DNA from: Ulva prolifera
Lineage: Eukaryota; Chlorophyta; Ulvophyceae; Ulvales; Ulvaceae
Length of the DNA stretch: 64,000 nt
Reading direction: 5' to 3'
Assembly (NCBI GenBank): GCA_023078555.1
Contig: CM041203.1
Span: 3,019,981 to 3,083,980 of the forward strand
The notes beneath the pieces were generated by a model. The model had not been told where the DNA came from. It saw only the letters and a program-made list of their open reading frames with translations, and searched no databases. This document shows, one piece after another, positions 55,284 through 64,000 of the stretch (position 1 is the stretch's first letter; each line of letters starts with the position of its first letter). A program made the translations under genes and the position numbers.

Positions 55284-56678
55284 CTATGCCTTGTGGGCTG
55301 CCCGGCACGCTCTGACAGGCCTGCCAGGCTTGCACATGTCGCCATCCCCTACTGAAGTGCTACAAATAGTGTTGGTGGCTTTGGATTTTGCGTCACGTGG
55401 TTCAGCTGCCACTGCGGCGTTCTGGACGGGGCTGGTCTGATCATTTCGCTGACGAGGGCGCTTCTTTTGGGGAGCTGCAATCCCAGATGGCGAGGAGTCT
55501 TGCATCGTTCCGGTTGTGTTGTCCAGACATTTTCTCCTTGCAGCTGTGGAGGGGCTTCTGTGTTTGGCTTGCACTGCAGGAACATATGCTGTTGTTCTGC
55601 CACCCACCTTTAGGAACTGAACTGCCTGACCGTTGCCCGTTTTGGTGGGGACTTTCCCTGTCCACCTTCAGCAAGGATTGGAAATCAGTGCTCAAACACG
55701 TGGCCAGGAATTCCAGAATCTTTGCTCAGAGGAGGGCAAAGCACCGGTGATGAAACAGCCAAGATGATGGAAAGCTTTCCGAATTTGCACCAGCGTCGAC
55801 TGCAGTGTTTAGTACATCACAAATGGCGGTATGTATGAGCTCAGCCTGGGTCTCAGTAACCATATCTCCCTTTACCTCAGGAAAAATGCTCGCCTGGTAC
55901 AATACTTCATCAGCGACCCAATTGCCAATTCCTGACAATATACCTTGGTCTATCAATAGAGCCTTGATAGGCCTTCGATATCTCCTCAGACTGGTGGTGA
56001 ACTCCGCAACTGATGGCATGTTGCTGTAAGCGTCCGGGCCAAGCAATTTGACTGGCTCCTCACTTGGAGGGTCCCTCAGTAGCCTGACTTTTGCAAATCT
56101 GTACAATGCTGTCCTCTTTTATCATGAGTTTTGTGCCTTGCAGCTGCAACTTTTCAGCAAGCAGCAGACTCAATACCTGCGAGCATCGGTGAATGCAACC
56201 TGCGTTCCATCGTCCATAGTAAACTCCAGCTTTGTGAATCGAGGTGGCCAGGTTTGGGTGTCTTTCAGATCTGCATAAGGGTGCCCATGACTACGGACAA
56301 TGAGTTGCCCTGTCATCCCAAAGTGGAATAGAACTTGATCCCCACTGCCGTCCATCTGGGTCCAAAAATACTTGCCCTTACGACCAGCAGACAGCATTCG
56401 TCTGCCTTCCAGGGCAAGTTGAACTTCACTTGTGCTGTGCCCGCAAAACACCTCTGCAGCATAGCACGCAGAAGTGATGCTCGAGGATGTGCATCGTCTT
56501 GTGGCATCGAGAGCTTGTTCACAAGAAAGCAGGCGGTTCAGTTTCCAGCGCTCAATGACAGAGTCTTGGGTGACGTCGCACTTTCATCATGCTGTGCATG
56601 TGCCTTTGTCACAGTCTTGCCAACGCAGTGTCTCTCCAGAAACCTCCTAGAGGCTTCGACTTCTGGAAGCTCGGGCAT
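55284..56678 (-). CDS. FPG: Formamidopyrimidine-DNA glycosylase (plant FPG/MMH type)
   Basis: A base-excision repair enzyme removing oxidised purines by N-glycosylase and AP-lyase action. It starts at ATG 56678 with MPELPEVEASRRFLERH; the N-terminal Pro is the catalytic nucleophile and the Glu after it is present. Next come GRKGKYFWTQM with the conserved lysine, LFHFGMTGQLIVRSHG, and FTKLEFTMDDGTQVAFTDAR spliced to RFAKVRLLRDPPSEEPV. The helix-two-turn-helix appears in KALLIDQGILSGIGNWVADE. The last exon starts near GGRTTAYVPAVQ. As in plant FPG, the usual C-terminal zinc finger is replaced by this segment and a Lys/Arg-containing tail (PQKKRPRQRND). The exons near 56560 and 55620-55740 are approximate. 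Confidence 0.92.
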
Positions 56679-57238
56679 GGTTCAGGATGCCGAATGTAGT
56701 GGGACCTGGAACTTGTAGCCGCTATGGATCGTATATCTAGGTGACATTCCGGCCGAGACCGTTGTCTTTTAGGTGTCGATATGAACTGGAGCTGGATATG
56801 AACAGTTTACAAAATCCGAAGCACACTGTACTGCAGCTAGCCTAAACGGCAATTCGTGACGCAGCAACAGAACAATAATTTCCTCAGACCAATCTTGCGT
56901 CGCGATTGGTGCGACTACGTGATGCTGCAAGCGTAGTCACGCCGCCGCAATTGCCGTGGTGTAGATCTCGCGGCGATTCAGAGATGGGCTGCTGGTTCCC
57001 TGATGCATTCAAGACGTGGGTCCCCCGTTGAAGCCTGCTCGCCGCTCGTTTTGTAATGTGTCTTGTCGCTTGTATGAATTGTTGCGTGGCTGTGGTGCAG
57101 TGTGCGCACGCTCAGCTGGCGCTGTGTTTGCGATGGTAGCTGCGCTGTGCGACACAAGTACAGGTGTGACATCTTTGAAGTTTTAATACGTGCATAAAGC
57201 TTGCCATACGTGGCGCCACTGTATATCTATTCCTTGCC
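56679..57238. promoter_or_regulatory. Presumed bidirectional promoter, FPG/unknown gene
   Basis: A 560-bp divergent spacer with no recognised exon. It contains short inverted gcgtgacta/tagtcacg-like sequence near 56915-56943. Confidence 0.35.
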
Positions 57239-58177
57239 ATGGTGTCGCTTCCATTGAATGTCACCGATTACAAGTCCGTCGACGCGATACTTGAGCACAC
57301 AAAAAAGGTGAGCATTGATGTGACTCAGGCTGAAAATATCGTCAACCTGACCCCTAGTGAGCGTGTTGCAACATCAAGCACGCTCATGTTGTACACCTTG
57401 GAGAATTGCGTGGGCGCCAAGAATCAATGTTTTTCGCGCAGAGGATTCCAAATGTCCCCGCGGAATCGGACGACGACCTGGACGCCAGCAATGTGCCACT
57501 CTTTGCGACGGCAACAGGCCCTCCATCTGAGCGAATTCATCATGTCATGGATCACACCGGTGTCGCAAAGGACGTGGTTGCGTCTGTCGATGCTTCAGTA
57601 CAAATGGAAGAATATATGGAGCGAGCAAACACGGTACCCGACCATGCCAGTGAGTATGGTGCGTGCCTGTTCTCAACACTCAAGAATAGCTAATCCACGA
57701 ATGATGAGATTGTCCAGGGTTATCTCAAACACGAAGCATGGGTGAACGCAGCTGTGGAACTGGCGATGCAGCTGCAAGCTTCTCGTGATTTCGGGGATGA
57801 ATGTGGCCACACAAGTCCCACAGAGGGGGCCGCAGGCACACAATCAAATCTCATGGATACGGTTGCAGTTGTCGATCGCACTGCGAACATATCTTGCAAC
57901 AGCTTCTGCGGACATCTTGAGGCCGGTGCGCTTGATGCAGACGAACCACAATCTGTACATTGTGAAGAAGTGTACACAAATTTGTACTGCAGAAAGTTGG
58001 ACTACAAAGGCTGCTCAGCTACACACACAGCAACTCATGGCCGAACTCCGCGTCAAAGCAACCAGGAACGAGATGCAATCGGAAACATCAAGTAGTGGAG
58101 CTGTACTACTGCAAGAAATCACTTCATCACAACTACCGCCTGCTGATTCGCTATGGTCATCTGATGAAGAAACCTGA
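57239..58177 (+). CDS. Unknown acidic protein with C-terminal coiled segment
   Basis: The start codon at 57239 has a favourable context (gccatgg). Exon 1 reads MVSLPLNVTDYKSVDAILEH and TKK, then splices in phase 0 to RIPNVPAESDDDLDASNVPL and IHHVMDHTGVAKDVVASVDA, then EEYMERANT. A further exon gives HEAWVNAAVELAMQLQASRD. The likely C-terminus is KAAQLHTQQLMAELRVKATR followed by NEMQSETSSSGAVLL and ending LWSSDEET. Two other frames compete in the last 200 bp. I do not recognise the family. Its stop at 58175-58177 is only 16 bp from the DNMT2 stop on the other strand, so the two 3' UTRs must overlap. Confidence 0.5.
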
Positions 58178-58193
58178 AAGCGTCAACTCGTGT

Positions 58194-59705
58194 TCACAAT
58201 GCATTGGACAGCAAGTGTTGCAGCAGCTTTTCCACGCAGTCAAGTGACAGGCCATTTCCTAGAAGAGCACAGCGTTGACGTTCACTGAGGTGATCAGGGA
58301 ACCTGAACCAGCCAGGGTAACCATGTAGGGTTGCAACATCTCGAGCTTTGAGCCAGCGCATGTGCGTGTGAACCTGCATAAATATTGATGCTTCCTACCA
58401 AGGAGGTACGCGATGAATGTGTGCATCAGCCTCAAGAAGCACCTGTTCACATGGTGTTAAGTCTTTATCACAGATCTCCAGAAGTTTCTGCTTCCCAGCA
58501 TCAGAGATAACCAGCCTCCCATCATAAGATGCTTCGCAAAAGTTGTTGGCAAAGGAAGGGCTCACGACTACTGAGCCAGCACCAAAAAAGTTTTTTCTGT
58601 AGCCTTTGGTGAAGCAGTTTGTGTGCTTGGATTCTGCAGTAACAATGTCAAACACACGATGAACTTTCAGTGCTTTCCGCATGTCCAGAAGATCCGGGAC
58701 CACATCAAGTGCTGCTTCGCAACGGCTACAAGCACCCTGCATAACATGGCTGCTGTCAGCAGGCTACCGATGTGGATCCGTATGTTGTTGGTCCCTTGTC
58801 TGTGAGATGGGGGTGACACACTTGAAAGGCCGTGCAAGCACCTTCATCGTCCGGGAACCCCCAACCTTCCCCAAACACATCCTCCAAGGACATCCCTGTT
58901 GCCCATAGTCCTTCAGCTGATCCCTTTGCATAAGGTCTAACGTGCATGTCTGTGAATAGATCCTGGACTTGGATGCATTCGCCTGAGCCAATTTCTGGAA
59001 TTGGCACCGCCAGCTGCTTATCCAACACCACTTCAGCGCCCAGCTCAATGCATTGTTGAGGCGTTGTAGCAACAAGGTGTTGATGTAGCCTCGGAAGTGA
59101 GAGCCGTGCCCAGTTTGGACCTTGCTTGGATGCAAGCACAAAAACCCTTGGCCTACGGTTCGGGATATCCAGCAGCTGCGGAGTCACCAAAAATACCTAC
59201 AAGACATCAGAAGTGGCAGCTATGCTGAAATTGTATCAGCTCTTGCTCTCTGGCCGCACCGCCTTTGATGCATCCACACCTGCCAATCATAGTTGCGGCG
59301 AGATAATGCATGTCGAAGCTGCTCGAATTGACTTGATGCCACAAATCCCGGCACATTTTCACATATAATGTGCTGAGGCGGAGTCGTCACGTTTTCAAGC
59401 AGCTCGCAAACATGCTTGAATGGTGTTGACCGTTGATCAGCTGCACCGTGCTGCAAACTCATGCTTGTGAGAGTGTGCGGCTGGCATGGCGGAGACATGG
59501 CCCACAAGTCGAAGCTATCCACATCTGACACTTTTAGGTGCTCGATGTTTGTTCTGCTCACTGCTTGCTCAAAGTTCAGCTCGTATGTTTGCACGGCTGT
59601 CAGATTATTGTCATATGGCCGTACATCCAATTGAAGGCCAGGAAACAAGGTTTTCAGGGCAGTATGGTATCCACCCACACCAGCAAATAATTCAAGAATT
59701 TTCAT
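58194..59705 (-). CDS. DNMT2: tRNA cytosine-5 methyltransferase DNMT2/TRDMT1
   Basis: This enzyme methylates C38 of tRNA-Asp and other tRNAs. Exon 1, 59705-59280, starts MKILELFAGVGGYHTALKTL (motif I) and has DLWAMSPPCQPHT, with the catalytic Cys of PPC, then IICENVPGFVASSQ (motif VI, catalytic Glu). Exon 2 starts at 59196 with VFLVTPQLLDIPNRRPRVFV. Later exons carry SKHTNCFTKGYRKNFFGAGS, the CFT motif diagnostic of DNMT2, and KARDVATLHGYPGWFRFPDH with RQRCALLGNGLSLDCVEKLL, the target-recognition and final motifs. All catalytic parts are intact. PCQPHT replaces the more common PCQPFTR. Length fits the compact DNMT2 form without an N-terminal regulatory region. Confidence 0.93.
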
Positions 59706-60460
59706 CGCGCGTGGCTCTCGCGGCTGTCTTCATGCTCTTGGCCAATGGGTGTTCTTGTTGTAGTGGCGAACACATGTGTAAACTGCTCCACAGCATTCCC
59801 ACTGAAAAGAAGAGAGGCACAGTGGATGCCTGCGCACATGCTATCATTGCCGCCAGCGCATGGTGCATTCCATTTGGAAGACCTGGTAAAACTGTTGGCC
59901 GATGGAGTGTGCAGCGTATCTCGAGATAGAGCAGCTCTGGCTATCACGATGCTTGCAAACAACACTTCGCCGCGGCAGTTGCACCGTTGTACAGTCAAAC
60001 ACAGAGTGTCTTTCCTTGTGATCACATCTCGTAATAGGCGGTTTTCTGCAGCGCGTCATGCCGACGGATCACGCTGCAGCGAGGCCTCATCGCCACAAGT
60101 TTTTTTTCCCTCACATTGCGCGCACGATCATGCAGCATTGCTATGTATCTTGCCATGGCATGCCATTCCACACCAAACGACCTCGACCTTTAGCCCACAA
60201 CAATACTGGCCAAGAGTTGCAGTCGTACACGCATGCTTCATGCTAATTGCAGAGTGTTGTCTCATTGTTTTGGTGCCTATTCTACGTTGGAGTCGGGGCA
60301 CACTAGAGGCTCATGGCACCAAAATCCAAGCAGCCCTTGCCGGATGGTCCTGCAATCTATATCACTTATGTCGTGTCTCGAATTAGCGCTCTGACGGTGC
60401 GAAATTTGGCATAGCCTGCGGACATGGACCAGCATCACCTGCACCACAGCAAAGAGCCGG
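59706..60460. other. Divergent spacer, DNMT2/CFAP70
   Basis: A 0.75-kb stretch that probably contains both promoters and the missing 5' exon(s) of CFAP70. Frames on both strands are open here but lack motifs. Confidence 0.4.
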
Positions 60461-63400
60461 TTGCTGCAGCAAGACGACCATTCGCCGCACTGCACTGTGA
60501 CATTGCGTGCCCCGACGTTGGACGACCCTTGCACCAGTGAGCCCTGCCATGCCTCCGATGTTGGCTCCTATCAGTTGGAATTTAAGGCAGAGTCGAAGCA
60601 TAATATGGATACTGCCGCGGAGAGCCTTGAGAAACTTCTCAACGGCTCCGTTGATGTGGACGTCTCCATTGAGGGCTGTGTGGTCGCGCATGCACACTTG
60701 GATCTGCTGCCAGTGGCTCAGGGATCCGCTTCGGTGCAAGCCCGATTGAATCTTGTCCCAGCCCCAGAGAGTGGGCGCACTCTGAAGCCAAATTCAAATA
60801 TTACACTCGCTGTTCATCTCGCTGAGCAGAAATCGGACATGCTTCCAGACAGTCCTGCGCACGGAGCAGACGCAACTCATCCAACTGCACGAGTGCCTTT
60901 TCAGTTTTTGGACGAGCATGAAGCCTCTGAGTCCACTGTTGCCAGCATCTCCTGTCTGCCCACAAGCGACTTACCATCAGAACTTCTCAATGCTGCAAGT
61001 TTTGCGATGGGTGGCATTGACATTCACTTTGGGTTGATGTGGCTCAGTGAAAGCTGTGCCCATGGATTTGGCAGTGCCATCGCTTGTTGTGATGGACAGA
61101 GCTTGAAAAAGTATGGACGTTGCAGGAAATTGCTTCGCCGTGATACCTATCTGTCTCTGCGAGATACTGCATCATCCGGCGGAAGCTTCTATGTAGAACT
61201 GGCCAGGTCACTTCCCCCTGTAGCTTGATCGTTGGGCTTCTTCTGCAACACCCAAGAATACACACTACTTGTCACACAATGCTGCCATGTAGATATGTTG
61301 CAAAACCTGAAGCAGGCTCAGATCCAGCATTCTCAAATTACCATGCCCTGGCACAACTCCCCGATCATGCACTCCAGGCCATCGTGACTCCAGGGTGTAA
61401 ACAAGTATCATTCCAAGCTTGCTTCAATCACACTTTTTCTGCTATGTGCAATGAAACTGATAGCATCATCACAGTCCTTCCACCTCGGCCGACTGATGCA
61501 GCGAAAGCAAAGCCGGTGCAGCAGCCTCTTCCTGCACTGCCATCAGGAGCTGAAAGGTGCGGCTGGGAGAACATCACATTTTCTGTGGAACTGGAATTCA
61601 CGCAGCCAATCATGCCGGCGTGGCAGCCTCCACCGAAGCCAATCAAATCGTTGTCTGAGATCCTTCCTGATCGTCCAAGCATCACACATGCCGGCGGCAG
61701 TGCTCTGGGACAGTACAATGAGAAGCTGCAGAGTATGCACTGACCACATACAGCTTGCTCTTGCCTCTGCAAGCAGCACAGAGGAATGAATGCATTTGGA
61801 GTGCAGGCATAGGAGCTAGACTAGTCAAAGAGCACATGCGGTGCCGCAAGGAAGCAGGGACACAGGCAGTGCTGAAGCATCCGGACGGCCTTCGTCAGAA
61901 GCTAGTATTTGAGCTCAATCGAAGCGGATTGTATGTCAGTATGCAGGAGCAGCTGAGGAGCTGTGTTGACGCGATAGGAAAAGAGAAATTTGATTGCAGC
62001 TCTCGTGAACAGATGATACCTTTCTGCAGCAGGTTATATGGCTGTATGGTGGACGAAATGCATTCCTGGCTTAAGCATATGACAGGACAAACAATTGCAG
62101 GGCAGCCTGTGCCACCAGGCAAAGTCTTGCAGTTGGCGTCATTGGCATCCGAATGTGAACTTTTAGGGGATGCAGAAAGAGCAATGCGGATACATGAAGA
62201 AAGGTTCGTTTACTTTTGCTGCCAGCCGCCCATGAGACTCTCCAACTCTGCATCATATTTCATGCGAGCAACAGCGTCGGCGGTTCATTTCAAATCAATG
62301 CAGGCTGTTGGTAGACGACACATGTGCGGCATGGTGCTCTTGGGCAAAGTTCTGCTTCCGGCAAGGCGATGTGGACAGAGCTGAGGAATGCGTGCAGCAG
62401 GCACTTGTAAGGGAGCCGGGAGACATCCAGGCACTCGTCACCCTGGCATGTGTGTGTTGGTACAAACATAGATCTGTAGACCCGGTGTACATGGCTGATG
62501 CCCTGGCTGTATGCACTCTACTATGTCTACGTGTGAGAGGCTGAAGTGTAGAGCACCTGGCGTAAAGACTGTGATCGTGGGTCTTTGTGTAGCTTGCGCA
62601 TGAAGCCATTGGCAACGGGAGTCACAAGGGGCTGCCGTGGGCCATGCTTACAATGCTGTTGGATGCCTCGTGTCCAGAAGATAGCAAGGCCGCTGAGATC
62701 CGCAACGCACAGCACAAAGCCCAACTGCTTGCGTCTGGCGTACAAGACGGACAGGCAGCAATTGAGTCGATGCCTTTCCTGGAGCTAGAGAGCCTGCTTC
62801 TTGATATGCACTTTGGAGACATGGCCTTACGAACCCACAGCTTCACGGTGAGGCAGCCAGGAGCGGAAACAGTAAAGACTCAGATCAATATCTGCAAAGC
62901 GCAGGCTTTGGCTATGACAGGTGAAACCGATACTGCAGTCAGCATCTTAATGAACGTTGTACGGAGTTGTGGTGCGTTCTTCTTCTCAAGCAGACACTAA
63001 ATGTTCTTTTTGCAAGTCAGCCGCCAGTTTATACCCTATGATCTATTGTTCCAGCGCATAAGAAACACACAACTGCCGCTGCCAACGTAGGGTCAGGTGG
63101 CCCAGATCAAATCGCCGCAAATGTGCTGCTGGGACGTACCCATGAGCAGGCAGGACAGACTGAGAAAGCGCAGCAAGCATTCGAGGCTGCCTTGCTAGCA
63201 GGTCCACGAAGCTGCCCACTTGAAGTGTACCTGAAGCTTGGTAGTGTATATTTACGCCGTTGTGAGCACCTGTATGCGGCTGACGTATACTTGCAGGCAT
63301 GCTGTTCACATCCCTGTGCGAGTGCATGGCTGGGCCTTGGGATCGCATTCATGCGTATGGGCAGGCTAGCCGATGCAGATATGGTCTTCTCAGAGGCGTA

Positions 63401-64000
63401 CACTTGCGATGGTAGGAACAGCCTAGTTTGGGGATACTTATGCCTGGTGCATGTTCTTGTGGAGAACCACGCAGAAGCCTCAGAGGTGCGAATTGCTATC
63501 GCCTCTCCCTTGCATGCAGTATGGCGGCGACCCTGGTCCAGTGTACTTGCGAAAGGGCCATAGCAGTCTTTGTAAGACAGATCCACAGCTGGTAGGGTGC
63601 CGGCCACTTGCCTCTAAGCACTGCACCACGCGCAATGGAATCCACATGCCCATAAGTAGGCGCCTACATCTTGCCGCAGTGTTCCAAATAACTATAATCT
63701 ATGATGCATGTTCTTCAATTGAAGGTGCCATGTGCAGTGTTTGGACAGTGCGCACAAGCATGGCCTGAGTGATATGTCTCTACTCCAAGAGATCGGGGAG
63801 ACATATGCACAACAGGGCAGGTTCCATGAAGCTTCTTGCTGCCTTCAGAAAGTTGTGGCGCAGCCCCAGTTTGCAACGTACAGAGCCTTTGCGATGCTGG
63901 GTGAGGCTTATGTAGAATGCAAGGAGCCCAAGGCCGCCAAAGCTGCGTGGGCAAGTGCTTTGAGTATGGCTGTAGCACCATGCGACATTGAGTGTGCAAA
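60461..64000 (+). CDS. CFAP70: CFAP70/FAP70-like axonemal protein, partial (runs off right edge)
   Basis: CFAP70 is an outer-dynein-arm-associated axonemal protein with an N-terminal immunoglobulin-like half and C-terminal TPRs. The first visible exon, 60461 onward, has EFKAESKHNMDTAAESLEKL and NITLAVHLAEQK. The exon at about 61290-61740 reads ENITFSVELEFTQPIMPAWQ and KPIKSLSEILPDRP. The next has LRQKLVFELNRSGLYVSMQE and FCSRLYGCMVDEMHSWLKHM, the region between the two halves. TPRs follow: FRQGDVDRAEECVQQALVRE, LLGRTHEQAGQTEKAQQAFE, LKLGSVYLRRCEHLYAADVY, GLGIAFMRMGRLADADMVFS and, near the edge, IGETYAQQGRFHEASCCLQK. No in-frame ATG precedes the first exon before a stop at 60392, so the true start is upstream by splicing. 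The 3' end lies beyond the window. Confidence 0.82.

Noticed and set aside
1-64000. Reassigned stop codons, as in some ulvophyte algae
   Set aside because: TAA (PURN), TAG (RRP1, FPG) and TGA (RRP43, PBA1, DNMT2) all end conserved proteins where expected.
1-64000. CRISPR arrays, bacterial operons or transposon enzymes
   Set aside because: No spaced direct repeats, no prokaryotic gene order, and no transposase, reverse transcriptase or integrase motifs were seen on either strand.

Overview
This window is nuclear DNA of a photosynthetic eukaryote, most likely a chlorophyte green alga. Genes are broken by many short GT-AG introns, usually ending in tgcag. Several encode plastid-lineage proteins: a FLU-type regulator of chlorophyll synthesis, a plastid phosphate translocator and a CRT-like transporter. 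One encodes an axonemal protein (CFAP70), so the lineage has, or recently had, flagella. TAA, TAG and TGA all end conserved reading frames, so the code is standard. I cannot name the species.

The layout is compact, and many neighbouring genes lie on alternating strands. Left to right: a partial gene off the left edge (-); exosome subunit RRP43 (+); proteasome beta-1 (-); SNAPC3 (+); GART/PurN (-); RRP1 (+); an ankyrin-repeat protein (+); a CRT-like transporter (-). A gene-poor, repeat-rich island follows at about 14.0-20.3 kb. It holds a diverged inverted repeat pair, two abutting perfect palindromes, a run of 43 C, 26-bp GC-rich tandem repeats and an (AT)27 array. Then come a Cof-type HAD phosphatase (+), a universal stress protein (-), a phosphate translocator (+), a SWIM zinc-finger protein (+), a SPOC-domain RNA-binding protein (+), a predicted targeted protein overlapping its 3' end (-), a lineage-specific membrane protein (+), a class I methyltransferase (+), a probable F-box/beta-helix protein (-), FLU (+), TRM1 (-), an alpha/beta hydrolase (+), a GYF-domain protein (-), a formamidopyrimidine-DNA glycosylase (-), an unknown acidic/coiled protein (+), DNMT2 (-) and CFAP70 (+, off the right edge).

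Most genes are housekeeping. RNA metabolism is prominent (RRP43, SNAPC3, RRP1, TRM1, DNMT2, SPOC and GYF proteins), but nothing shows that these genes form a functional cluster. I found no rRNA or tRNA gene, no transposase or reverse transcriptase, and no CRISPR array. Exon boundaries quoted here were worked out by hand from splice motifs, reading-frame phase and family conservation, and no alignment was run. The least explained parts are the 14-20 kb island, three strong hairpin or palindrome structures, an in-frame 63-bp duplication at an ankyrin-gene splice acceptor, and several lineage-specific proteins.
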